Shown here: positions 26,561 through 34,851 of the stretch, piece by piece
Layout of the letters: every line of letters starts with the position of its first letter
Numbering within the stretch: the first letter of the stretch is position 1
Assembly: GCA_947624235.1 (NCBI GenBank)
Contig: CANQJK010000004.1
Location: 1 to 50,200, forward strand
Reading direction: 5' to 3'
DNA from: an uncultured Clostridia bacterium
Lineage (GTDB): Bacteria; Bacillota; Clostridia; Christensenellales; CAG-314
Length of the DNA stretch: 50,200 nt
Made by a program: the position numbers and the translations under genes
The notes under the pieces: generated by a model
The model's input: the letters and a program-made list of their open reading frames with translations, nothing else
Databases searched by the model: none
Told to the model about the DNA's origin: nothing

Positions 26561-28232
26561 ATTCAATCAGGTGGGATCCATTTTGCGCAAACAGGCGCAA
26601 GAACGCGGTTCCGCTTTCAAAAAAGGATATTTCGACGGGTTTGGATTTGCCATACGATTGATCCTCGTTGTAGTGTTTCTTGCGGTGTTTGTGGTGTTTT
26701 TCGGCAGATTTACCGATATATACCTTTCCGTAAAAACCAACGGTATGTTGCAGGAAAGTACCCGTCTTTACGAGCTGTTTGCCATGGTGTACACCGTCAT
26801 TTTGGTGTTTTTGGTGGTAGGCGGTGTGGGGCAGATAAACCGTCAACTTTTTGACGCGGACGACATGAAGGTGCTTGTGGGTATGCCTCTCGGGGCAAGC
26901 ACGGTGTTTGTTGCAAAACTTATCACCATCTACTTTGAGCAACTGTTGATATCCGTTGTCTGCGTGATTGCCGTCAACGTAACCGTGTCGTTGCATGTGG
27001 CTCAAACGGCGTTGTTCTACGTTGTAACGGCAATGTTCTGCTTCATTTTGCCCCTCATTTCCCTTGCGCTATCCGCGCTTGTGGCAATGCCGTTCCATGC
27101 GATAAAGCAATTTCTCAAAAACAAATTTATACTTCAATTTGTGCTTATTACACTGCTTACCGCGGTGGTGTTCTACGCATATTCGTCCATTTTGAATGCG
27201 GTGCGCGACATGTTGCTCGGCGATTCGCTCAAATTCTTCTTCAACGAACAGGTGATGAACACTATGCAAGCGGTAACCGCCTATCTGTATCCCGCTTTGT
27301 GGTTTGCGGATATTTTGCTCGGCAACAATTTGTTGATCGCGTATTTGTCCCTGTTTTCGGTGGTAATTGTAAGTTTGGTGGTGGCAATGCTCGTCATTCG
27401 CCGGTTGATGGTGTGGGTGATGCAATCGCGCATTGCGGGCGACGTCAACTTTATGAGGACAAAGCAAAACATTGCGCCTCGCCGTCATCCCTTCCTTGCG
27501 TTGATGAAAAAGGACTTTTTGCTCATTTTCCGCACCCCATCCTACACATTTTCCTATTTCAGCGTTGCCGTGCTTATGCCTCTTATGGTGTATTTTTGCA
27601 TGACTGTGGGTTCCTCTATCGTGGAAAAACTCATCGGCATGAACTGCAACCTCGAATTGGCTGTGTTCCTCACGCTTATGTTCGGCGCGCTGACAAATAT
27701 CTTTTGCTCCACCAATATCAGCCGTGACGGTGAAATGTTCTTTTCCGTCAAGGCGTACCCGTTGGGATACAAGTATGTGTTTTTCAGCAAAGTGGTGCTG
27801 TGCATGCTTGTAACTACCGCGTCTCAACTTATATCGGCAATTTTGCTTGCGTCTTTCGGCTACGTTGCTTGGTGGCAAGCGCTGTTTATCTTGCTCGGCG
27901 GTTTGCTGTGCGGTTTTGCGCAGGTTTGTTTTGCCACGCGTTACGATTTCAACCATGCAAAGTTTTCCACCGAGGAGGACGGCGAAATAAAGGAATCGGG
28001 CAACACCGTATCCGTCATAATCGTGGTGGGAATGTTTTCCTCTTTCGTTATCGGCGGAAGCGTGCTTTTGATGCGCCTTATGTTTGCTTTGCGCCTTGTG
28101 ACGGGCTTGGAATTTTTGACGTACCTCATTGTGGGCGTCGTATCCGCCCTTATCGCCGTGCTCAGCTACATTTATTTGACGCGCAAATTGAGCGTCAAAT
28201 ATCACGAGTTTAGCGGAGGAGGCAGTCTATGA
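26544..28232 (+). CDS. Multi-pass ABC transporter permease (about 12 TM)
   Basis: A 562-residue integral membrane protein with about twelve hydrophobic segments in two halves, joined near residue 300 by a cytoplasmic loop (MRTKQNIAPRRHPFLALMKKD). The size and arrangement resemble large ABC-2-type permeases of Bacillota. The loop QLFDADDMKVLVGMPLGAS after the third segment is typical of that class. The gene starts inside the upstream ATPase gene and overlaps the downstream exoprotein gene by four nt (ATGA), so ATPase, permease and exoprotein are coupled. The substrate is not evident; the flanking genes encode very large exported proteins or their modifiers. Confidence 0.85.
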   Translation: MKDKIKFNQVGSILRKQAQERGSAFKKGYFDGFGFAIRLILVVVFLAVFVVFFGRFTDIYLSVKTNGMLQESTRLYELFAMVYTVILVFLVVGGVGQINRQLFDADDMKVLVGMPLGASTVFVAKLITIYFEQLLISVVCVIAVNVTVSLHVAQTALFYVVTAMFCFILPLISLALSALVAMPFHAIKQFLKNKFILQFVLITLLTAVVFYAYSSILNAVRDMLLGDSLKFFFNEQVMNTMQAVTAYLYPALWFADILLGNNLLIAYLSLFSVVIVSLVVAMLVIRRLMVWVMQSRIAGDVNFMRTKQNIAPRRHPFLALMKKDFLLIFRTPSYTFSYFSVAVLMPLMVYFCMTVGSSIVEKLIGMNCNLELAVFLTLMFGALTNIFCSTNISRDGEMFFSVKAYPLGYKYVFFSKVVLCMLVTTASQLISAILLASFGYVAWWQALFILLGGLLCGFAQVCFATRYDFNHAKFSTEEDGEIKESGNTVSVIIVVGMFSSFVIGGSVLLMRLMFALRLVTGLEFLTYLIVGVVSALIAVLSYIYLTRKLSVKYHEFSGGGSL

Positions 28233-31200
28233 GAAAGAATATTATTGCTTTGATGCTTGTTTTGCCCATTTTGTTTGTGCTTGTCGTTTACGGAGCCGTC
28301 AATGTGTCCAGTCTTGACGTAGACATATCGGCAAACGGTATCGAGATCATGGAACGCTATCCCAACGACACGATAAGCATCGACCTTGCCGATTACGACG
28401 ACAGCTACGAGATCACTCCCGTGGTTACGCCCAACAACGCTACCAATACCGATTTTGAGTACCGTTACGAACTTGTAAGCGGATCCGCAACCGAGGAAGA
28501 AGTGGCTTTGGGTGGCGTGGTGCAGGTGGTACGCGCCGAAAAACAGGGCGAGGCGGACAAAATAGTGGCAAACGGCGTAGGCACGGTGCGTATCGTGGCT
28601 GTCAGCAAAGACGGCGGTTACGAGGACAGCATAACGGCAATCGTAGGCTCTTCCAAGCCCTATGCCTTCGACTTTTCCATGTACAACGACGCAACAAGCA
28701 AGCAAAATCTTTTGTCCGACGAAAATCTCGGATACACCGCAAAAGTATCTACGGGCAGTTACGGTTTCGATGTCAAACTAAAACCCAACACGCACATAAG
28801 CCCCGTTTTTGACGTAAAAAGCGGATTTGTCGTGACGGATCAGGCACGCGGAAGCATCACGCTTCCCTTTACGGGAGACGTTGTTTTCGACGTCAAAATT
28901 CCCAACGGCGTAAAGGGCGAACTAACAAAGCATGTGCAACTTTCCGTCACCAATCCAAGCCTCACGGCGGACAATTTCTCCGTCAACGGCAGTGTGGAAA
29001 ACAATCCCACCGTTCGCTTTGACAGAGAGTCCGGCCACGCCGAGTTTTACGTCGAGTCGTCAAGCAAACCTCGGGTGGAGTGCTATGACGCTCAAAATAT
29101 CGCCGTCGAACAGGTAACAGGCACTCAAAACGGTTGGAAAGTCTCGGCGGAACTGAGTGACGCGCGCGAGGGCGACAGTTTCGAATTTTACGTTACCGTC
29201 GGCGAACGCAACAAGACGGTAAACGTCAACGCGGTGGAGTTCGACTTTACCATTCGTACGGATATTCCCAATTTCGACATAGAAAAAGGCACCAATATTC
29301 TTATGGGTACGGAAATCTCCTTCTATGCCACTCCCATCGAGGTAGCAACGGGCGTTACCTACAAGTGGGATTTCATCAATCTTAACGACGACAAGTTGTT
29401 GGAACGCACCGTCGGCGAGGACGGCTCCGTGTGCTCGATGATCGCGCACGAACGCGACAAGTTCATTGTGGTGGTGGAAGCGTACCGTAACGGCGAGCCT
29501 ATCCCCAACATCGACGCCAAGGAAGTGGAAGTAGAGGTTATCAACAACGTTGTGGGCGCAACGGGCATCGACACCAACGTGGGACTTGCCAAGAGCCTTG
29601 CCGTGCCCGGTTACAAGTATGTAGACGGACGCAAAACGGACAACTTGTTCCCCGTCAAGATCAACGCGCACAGCCCGTCGGGCGCCCTTGCAGACGGTAT
29701 TTACGACTTCGACTACTCGGTGGACAACACCTCAGTCGCCCGTATTGTCACCAACGAGCTTGGCGAAACGCTCATCGACGAGGAAAACAGCTGTATCTTC
29801 CTTGAAACGCGCGGAAAAGGCATAGTGACTGTAACAGCCGACTGGAAGGGCAATTCCGATTGGCGCGTAAACGAACCTTACACTCGTTACGAGGTGCAGT
29901 TTACCGTTGACAGCGAAGCGGTGGAAGTTACCACCAGCGATCAGTTGTTTGCGGAAACGGAAGCGGGCAATCCGATAGTTCTCGGCGCCGACATCATGCT
30001 CGGCACAAACGACAACGGACAGCCTTTGTCTCTCGATCAACGCCTTGCCATGCTAAAAACAATGAAGTCCACCTACAACACGCAGTTCTACGAGGATATG
30101 GGTTACAGCGATCGCGCGGTAGTCAATTACGTTGTGGAATTCAAAAACGACGTCTACGGCAACGGTCACTCCGTTTGCGGAGAGTATTTCTCGCACGACG
30201 TGGACGGCAACGACATCCCGAGGATATTCAAGGGACCGCTGTATCTGGTGGCGATGGGCGATCTTGCCAGCGTGGCCGCTCAGGACAACATTGTGTTCTT
30301 GTGCAGAACGGACGGAGTTACGATACACAACGCAACGCTTTTGGGTTGCAGTGACAGCTCGCGCACCAATCCAGACACAGGTCTGGACGATTTGACGAGG
30401 TTGGATTACACGGGTACCGTGTTGGAAATAAATGCCGATGTTAACGTGCTCAACTGCCGTGTGCGCAATGGGCGCAACGCAGTGCGCGTCTACGGAGCCA
30501 ACCGCAATGGCGACAAATATTTTGTGGACGCCCTTTCGCAAAGCACCGTAACATCGCAGGATAGAGCCGTGGTGCGTATTGAAGGATGTATTTTGTCTCA
30601 CAGTCGCGAATTTGTGCTCAAATTGGGCGCCAACAGGGCATTGCGCTCATCCAACGGCAACAGAGAACCCTATCTCACCGACCGCAACGGCAATCGCTAC
30701 GATTCGCAAACGGACAGCTATCTCAACGACGACTTCTTCTATCAGGCATATGTGCTTACAGACATCACTTTGTCCGATACGGTTTTGGAAAAGAGCGGAC
30801 TGTTCTGTGTGGGAGTGGAAAGCAACTTCGCGGGCGAAATGCTCTGCCCCGACAACAGGTTTGCAAGCGACGAAAATTACAGCGAGTTGCTCAAAGGTTG
30901 GACGCATGTGGGCGGTACCTCGTTTGCCACCGTTCTTCGTTTGCAAGGCGATGTTCGCATGTACGACTGGAAAGATCTTGCCAATGTAAACAGCGACACC
31001 CTTATTCAGTCGGGTGGCGGACTGCCCATCAAGTTGGATCTCGCGTCGATGATAGATTATATGAGCATGCAAAAGCCCGATGAAATAGGTCCCATTGTCG
31101 AAAGGGACGGCGACAACAAGTACGTTCACGGCGGAATAGCGGTGTACGGCGGAGGTCGCAACTACTCGCAAATAGATATCGCCGAGCTTAACGCCGAAAG

Positions 31201-31402
31201 AAAGGACGGTCTGTTGGAGTTTAAGATAAACATCTCCGAATTGGAAGGCGCCGAAGGCGACGCAGGCGGTATAGGACAATATCTGCCTCTTGCCGCTGGC
31301 ACACAGGATTTCCGTTTCTTCATGTACTCGAAAACGGGTTCCAACAACAGAAATTGGCAGGCAAACGCCAACTACGACGTTATCCCCGTTTCTTTCAAAT
31401 AG
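28229..31402 (+). CDS. Exported beta-rich protein with C-terminal beta-helix, linked to ABC transporter
   Basis: A 1057-residue protein with a single N-terminal hydrophobic segment (residues 4-24, no lipobox Cys), so it is membrane-anchored or secreted. Residues about 30-560 are a chain of Ig/Big-like beta modules (SGSATEEEVALGGVV, SVDNTSVARIVTNELG). Residues about 570-900 resemble a right-handed parallel beta-helix: repeats such as VVNYVVEFKNDVYGNG, VTIHNATLLGC, VLEINADVNVLNCRVRNG and VVRIEGCILSHS. The last 150 residues are less regular. I recognise no catalytic motif. Translational coupling to the ABC permease suggests it is a substrate, a periplasmic-side partner or a surface receptor of that transporter. 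The nested palindrome copy B follows and likely ends the transcript. Confidence 0.75.
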   Translation: MRKNIIALMLVLPILFVLVVYGAVNVSSLDVDISANGIEIMERYPNDTISIDLADYDDSYEITPVVTPNNATNTDFEYRYELVSGSATEEEVALGGVVQVVRAEKQGEADKIVANGVGTVRIVAVSKDGGYEDSITAIVGSSKPYAFDFSMYNDATSKQNLLSDENLGYTAKVSTGSYGFDVKLKPNTHISPVFDVKSGFVVTDQARGSITLPFTGDVVFDVKIPNGVKGELTKHVQLSVTNPSLTADNFSVNGSVENNPTVRFDRESGHAEFYVESSSKPRVECYDAQNIAVEQVTGTQNGWKVSAELSDAREGDSFEFYVTVGERNKTVNVNAVEFDFTIRTDIPNFDIEKGTNILMGTEISFYATPIEVATGVTYKWDFINLNDDKLLERTVGEDGSVCSMIAHERDKFIVVVEAYRNGEPIPNIDAKEVEVEVINNVVGATGIDTNVGLAKSLAVPGYKYVDGRKTDNLFPVKINAHSPSGALADGIYDFDYSVDNTSVARIVTNELGETLIDEENSCIFLETRGKGIVTVTADWKGNSDWRVNEPYTRYEVQFTVDSEAVEVTTSDQLFAETEAGNPIVLGADIMLGTNDNGQPLSLDQRLAMLKTMKSTYNTQFYEDMGYSDRAVVNYVVEFKNDVYGNGHSVCGEYFSHDVDGNDIPRIFKGPLYLVAMGDLASVAAQDNIVFLCRTDGVTIHNATLLGCSDSSRTNPDTGLDDLTRLDYTGTVLEINADVNVLNCRVRNGRNAVRVYGANRNGDKYFVDALSQSTVTSQDRAVVRIEGCILSHSREFVLKLGANRALRSSNGNREPYLTDRNGNRYDSQTDSYLNDDFFYQAYVLTDITLSDTVLEKSGLFCVGVESNFAGEMLCPDNRFASDENYSELLKGWTHVGGTSFATVLRLQGDVRMYDWKDLANVNSDTLIQSGGGLPIKLDLASMIDYMSMQKPDEIGPIVERDGDNKYVHGGIAVYGGGRNYSQIDIAELNAERKDGLLEFKINISELEGAEGDAGGIGQYLPLAAGTQDFRFFMYSKTGSNNRNWQANANYDVIPVSFK

Positions 31403-31439
31403 ATGTTGCTCCCGTCCGTTCAATTCGTACAAAGACAAA

Positions 31440-31545
31440 GGGACAGTAGCTAAACATTTTAGGCAATATATCGTCAAAAACGACTTGAAAACAGATTTCA
31501 AGTCGTTTTTGCATAGTTACTCATTTTGGATTGCATGTTCGGCAA
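31440..31545 (+). repeat. Palindromic intergenic element, copy B (terminator)
   Basis: The core is a perfect hairpin: ACGACTTGAAA (31480-31490) with TTTCAAGTCGT (31496-31506), then TTTT. The flanks (TAAACATTTT upstream, TTACTCATTTT downstream) align with copy A at 5730-5870. The outer arms are less well paired than in copy A. It lies just after the exported beta-helix gene. Confidence 0.8.
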
Positions 31546-31601
31546 AGCTGAGCCGTTTGTAACAGCGCTATTTTACTTTGAGACAAAATGCGCCGTAGTA
31601 C

Positions 31602-31630
31602 TTGATATAATCGAGTGCATGTGATATACT
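31602..31630 (+). promoter_or_regulatory. Promoter placing transcript start on the ATG (leaderless)
   Basis: TTGATA (31602-31607), a 17-nt spacer and TATACT (31625-31630) make a near-consensus promoter. The expected start, seven nt past the -10, is the A of the ATG at 31637. No ribosome binding site precedes that ATG, so the mRNA is predicted to be leaderless. Confidence 0.6.
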
Positions 31631-31636
31631 GTAAAT

Positions 31637-32209
31637 ATGAGTAGCTATGATTTCGACGATACAATTTTCCGTGGCAATAGCATGCGCAGATTTTCCTTTT
31701 TTTGCACTTTGCGATTGCCATATTTGATTTTGTATTTACCCGTTGTATTGGTTGCGCTGTTTTTGCGCGCCCTTCGCATACTCAACAAAAACATTTATCT
31801 GTTGCTTTTGGATTCCTTTGTGGTGTTTGTTCCCCACGCGGAAAAATTTGTTGTCAAGTTTTGGGACAAGAACATCGGCAGGATAAAGCCCTGGTATCTT
31901 GCCCAACGTCAGGATAGCGACGTGATAGTGTCCGCCTCGCCGAATTTTTTGATAGCAGAAGCGTGCAAACGCTTGGGCGTGAGGTGCATTGCAACGGATA
32001 TTTCCACCAAGGCAAAGCTTAACGGAAAGCACTGCCACGGCGCATACAAGGTGGAAATGTTTCGCCGAGTGTACGGCGACGTTCCTCCCGAAGCCTACTA
32101 CTCCGACTCTTTTTCGGATAAGCCCATGTGGCAATTTTCACATCTCGGTTATCACGTCAAGGGCAACAGCGTCAAGCTTGTTTACCGTGACGGAATTGAA
32201 CAAAAATAA
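31637..32209 (+). CDS. HAD-superfamily phosphatase (HAD-IB type)
   Basis: A 190-residue protein with all HAD motifs. Motif I is DFDDTI (nucleophile D5, acid D7), motif II VSASP (about residue 97-101), and the motif III Lys lies in GAYKVEM (about 137). Motif IV is YSDSFSDKPM (about 155-164). The insert after motif I (residues about 25-60) is strongly hydrophobic, suggesting a membrane-associated cap, as in HAD-IB enzymes acting on phospholipid head-group precursors such as phosphatidylglycerophosphate or phosphoserine. The substrate is uncertain. It may be translated from a leaderless message. The phosphoribosyltransferase gene follows after 72 nt on the same strand. Confidence 0.85.
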   Translation: MSSYDFDDTIFRGNSMRRFSFFCTLRLPYLILYLPVVLVALFLRALRILNKNIYLLLLDSFVVFVPHAEKFVVKFWDKNIGRIKPWYLAQRQDSDVIVSASPNFLIAEACKRLGVRCIATDISTKAKLNGKHCHGAYKVEMFRRVYGDVPPEAYYSDSFSDKPMWQFSHLGYHVKGNSVKLVYRDGIEQK

Positions 32210-32281
32210 CACCCCATATGCCCGATTTTGCGTCACGCGCTGTACTATCGGGTAAAACACAGCCGTTACAGGAGAGATCTC

Positions 32282-32818
32282 ATGAAAACACTTCAAGTCA
32301 ACATCAAAGGCTACGTTGCCGAATTGCCCGTTTTGCCCCTGCCGAGCGGTATAAATATCGCTTTCTTCAATTTGCACGGCAACACCGAACTAACAGAACA
32401 CTGCGGTAAGGAACTCAGCAAGCTCGTTTCCGATTGCGAAGTGCTGTTGACTGCCGAGAGCAAGGGACTTCAACTCACTCACGTTATTGCGCGCGAGCTT
32501 GGTCATCGCTACTACGCAGTTGCGCGCAAATCTAAAAAACTGTATATGCAGGACGGTTTAGAGGTCGCCATAGACAGCAGTATCACTACGGGACGGGAGC
32601 AAAAACTGTACATATCCAAGCACGACGCCGAACTTATGCGAGGCAAAAAGGTGGGTATAATAGACGACGTCGTTTCAACGGGAAACAGTCTTGTCGGGTT
32701 GGAAAAGTTGGTCTCTATGTCGGGAGGCATAATACACAAAAAAGCCTTTGTGCTTGCCGAGGGCGACGCGGCTTTGCGACAAGATATCCTCTATCTCGGA
32801 GTGATACCCCTTTTGTAA
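32282..32818 (+). CDS. Purine-type phosphoribosyltransferase (Apt-like)
   Basis: A 178-residue type I phosphoribosyltransferase. The PRPP-binding signature VGIIDDVVSTGNSL (about residues 124-137) holds the two acidic residues and the TG loop. The upstream fold includes VLLTAESKGLQLTHVIAREL (residues 56-75), which carries the substrate-recognition hood equivalent of adenine phosphoribosyltransferases. These enzymes convert a purine base and PRPP to the nucleoside monophosphate. Start: ATG 32282 with CAGGAGA upstream, preferred to an in-frame ATG at 32228 that lacks a site. It is slightly shorter and more divergent than housekeeping Apt, so the base specificity is uncertain. A tandem terminator follows. 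Confidence 0.82.
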   Translation: MKTLQVNIKGYVAELPVLPLPSGINIAFFNLHGNTELTEHCGKELSKLVSDCEVLLTAESKGLQLTHVIARELGHRYYAVARKSKKLYMQDGLEVAIDSSITTGREQKLYISKHDAELMRGKKVGIIDDVVSTGNSLVGLEKLVSMSGGIIHKKAFVLAEGDAALRQDILYLGVIPLL

Positions 32819-32832
32819 AAACAAATTTCTTT

Positions 32833-32877
32833 CAATATCCCGCTTCGGCGCAATATCCCGCTTCGGCGGGATTTTTT
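32833..32877 (+). terminator. Terminator built on a tandem 18-bp repeat
   Basis: An 18-nt unit, CAATATCCCGCTTCGGCG, occurs twice in a row (32833-32850, 32851-32868). The second copy completes the hairpin ATCCCGC-TTCG-GCGGGAT (32855-32872) with a UUCG tetraloop and a T run. A further inverted repeat, TTTTGTTGGG (32874-32883) with CCCAACAAAA (32900-32909), overlaps its 3' end. Confidence 0.85.
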
Positions 32878-33048
32878 GTTGGGCTTAAAGGATCGCTATC
32901 CCAACAAAAGGTCGGTAGGTGGGCTTGTGCAATCACTCAGCATAAGTTTTCACATTGTTTTTACGCCTCAATACTCCTCACATAGCTGAATTTTCTGCCC
33001 GTTAAGGGCATACAACTGCGTTAAAAGTGTAATAATCGTACATATCTA

Positions 33049-33077
33049 TTGCAATTTGTTCGCCGATTTGATATACT
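33049..33077 (+). promoter_or_regulatory. Promoter of the AMP-forming ligase gene
   Basis: TTGCAA (33049-33054), a 17-nt spacer and TATACT (33072-33077) predict a start near 33084 and a leader of about 31 nt before ATG 33115. This makes the longer frame starting at 33049 impossible from this promoter. Confidence 0.55.
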
Positions 33078-33114
33078 ACACATATCGTTGCAATTGGATA
33101 AAAGCGGTTTGTAT

Positions 33115-34686
33115 ATGGTTACTTGTTACGAATTTTTACAGCAAGGCGTCAACCGTGAAGGCTCTATTGTCTACTACGGTCACAAGCTTGCAACAAAACG
33201 TTTTTTGACGGACATCGAGCGTATTTGCGGAGCGTTCGGCAAGTTAGGACTTGCCAAGGGCGATGTGATCACGCTCTATTTGCCCAGCTGTCCGCAAAGT
33301 TTGGCGGTTTTTTACGCGTGCAGTAAAATGGGATTGGTGGCAAATGTCATACACCCCCTCGTCCCCGTCAATCTTCTTGCTCAAAATCTGCAAAAAACAC
33401 ATTCGAAAATGTTGCTGTACTACGACGCCACCGTCAAGGACGAGCGACCGCTGTCAAAGTTGGGGCAGATACTTGTCCGTTGCAGTATCGCCGACTACGT
33501 CGTTGTGCGAAAGCCTGCGTACAAGCTGTATTCCCGTTTTAGCGGAAAGCGCTTGACGGGCGTTTACACCTACGCCAAATTGCTCCGTATGGGCGATGGA
33601 ACGCACACCGAGCTTGCAGGCAAGGGCGAGGACGTGTTGTGCTTTATGCACAGCGGAGGCACGAGCGGTGCGCCCAAGATCGTCAAACTTACCAACAATG
33701 CTTTTCAGGCGGTTTGCGACGGAATGGTGCGCATGTATCATCCCGATGTTCACAAAGGTGATTGCAATTTGGCAACGTTGCCGGTGTTTCATGCCTACGG
33801 GCTTTGTTCCGCGTTGCACGGACCGCTTTCGGTAGGATACGATCTTATAATAGTGCCCAAGTTCGACACCCGAACGGTGGCAAGGTGTATAGACAAATAC
33901 AACGTCAAGGTGTGGTCGGTGGTGCCCGCAATGCTCAAAAAGATGCTTGCCGACGGCAGGTTGGATCGCAAGGGGCTAAAAAAACTCGATGTTATCTGGT
34001 GCGGTGGAGACGTTTGCGAAGAAGATCTTGTAGACAACGTAGACAAAATTCTATCCTCTCACGACACTCGCGCCCGACTTATGCGCGGATACGGCTTGAC
34101 GGAAATGTGTGGAGTCACCGTCGTCAACAACTTCGATTTTTACAAAAAGGGCACATGCGGTCGTCCCATGCCCGGTTTTGACGTGCAAATATGGGATGAA
34201 GAGGGCAACGCCCTGCCTTGCGGTGAGCAGGGAGAGATCGCTTTGTGCGGTGGCGGAGCAATGAGCGGTTACGTTGAGGGGGACGATTGCCTTGTGTCCA
34301 AACAGGGCAGGTTATGGGTAACTACGGGCGATATGGGTTATCTCGACGAAGAGGGCTATTTGCACTTTATCGACAGAAAAAAGCGTTCGTTAAAGATCGC
34401 CGCCGTCAATGTGTTTCCCGCTCAAATCGAAAGTTGCGTCAAAAAAATCGACTATGTTTCCGAAGTTTGCGCCGTTGGCGTCAAGGTCAACGGAAAACCT
34501 TTCGTAAAGGTGTACGTTACCCTTTCACGACAGGTTGACGCTGGCAAGGTCAAGGAGGATGTCGTTGACGTTTGCAGGCAAAATCTCATGCGGTACGCAG
34601 TTCCCGCCTTTGTGGAGGTCGTACAAACACTTCCGCGCACGCCCCTCGGCAAGGTGGACTACAAAGCGTTGGAAAAGCTGAATTGA
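33115..34686 (+). CDS. AMP-forming acyl-CoA synthetase/ligase (class I adenylating enzyme)
   Basis: A 523-residue ANL-superfamily enzyme. Core motifs are the P-loop HSGGTSGAPK (S180 onward), A5 motif RGYGLTEMCG (324-333), A7 TTGDMGYLDEEG and A8 DRKKRSLKIAAVNVFPAQIE. The C-terminal half-domain ends PRTPLGKVDYKAL, placing the catalytic Lys of motif A10 about eight residues from the end. The family activates a carboxylate with ATP and usually transfers it to CoA. The overall look is that of a fatty-acid or aryl acyl-CoA ligase; the chain length cannot be read. ATG 33115 lacks a strong ribosome binding site. It is single-gene, flanked by its own promoter and terminator. Confidence 0.88.
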   Translation: MVTCYEFLQQGVNREGSIVYYGHKLATKRFLTDIERICGAFGKLGLAKGDVITLYLPSCPQSLAVFYACSKMGLVANVIHPLVPVNLLAQNLQKTHSKMLLYYDATVKDERPLSKLGQILVRCSIADYVVVRKPAYKLYSRFSGKRLTGVYTYAKLLRMGDGTHTELAGKGEDVLCFMHSGGTSGAPKIVKLTNNAFQAVCDGMVRMYHPDVHKGDCNLATLPVFHAYGLCSALHGPLSVGYDLIIVPKFDTRTVARCIDKYNVKVWSVVPAMLKKMLADGRLDRKGLKKLDVIWCGGDVCEEDLVDNVDKILSSHDTRARLMRGYGLTEMCGVTVVNNFDFYKKGTCGRPMPGFDVQIWDEEGNALPCGEQGEIALCGGGAMSGYVEGDDCLVSKQGRLWVTTGDMGYLDEEGYLHFIDRKKRSLKIAAVNVFPAQIESCVKKIDYVSEVCAVGVKVNGKPFVKVYVTLSRQVDAGKVKEDVVDVCRQNLMRYAVPAFVEVVQTLPRTPLGKVDYKALEKLN

Positions 34687-34702
34687 ACGTCTTTTCGTTT
34701 TT

Positions 34703-34730
34703 TGCGTCACTTTTGCGGTGGCGCATTTTT
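34703..34730 (+). terminator. Terminator after the ligase gene
   Basis: TGCGTCAC (34703-34710) pairs with GTGGCGCA (34718-34725), including one G-T wobble, around a 7-nt loop and is followed by TTTTT. Confidence 0.8.
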
Positions 34731-34774
34731 GTGCAAAAAATTTGCCCTCACAAAAGAGCAAGAGCGTTTTTGTG

Positions 34775-34831
34775 TTGCAATAGTTTGCTTGTTGTGCTAC
34801 AATATACTTTGCACGGTCATGCGCCGTGCAA
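34775..34831 (+). promoter_or_regulatory. Promoter and 5' hairpin of trkAH
   Basis: TTGCAA (34775-34780), 17 nt, then TACAAT (34798-34803) predict a start near 34810. Exactly there begins a hairpin: TTGCACGG (34809-34816) with CCGTGCAA (34824-34831). It lies at the very 5' end of the mRNA, before GAGG and the ATG at 34852. It may protect the transcript or be an operator. Confidence 0.55.
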
Positions 34832-34851
34832 TAACAATTTGAGGTCACTTA

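Noticed and set aside
27069-28205. Minus-strand frame of 378 codons rich in His, Lys and Gln
   Set aside because: Antisense of the 12-TM permease; hydrophobic plus-strand codons give this typical His/Lys-rich shadow.
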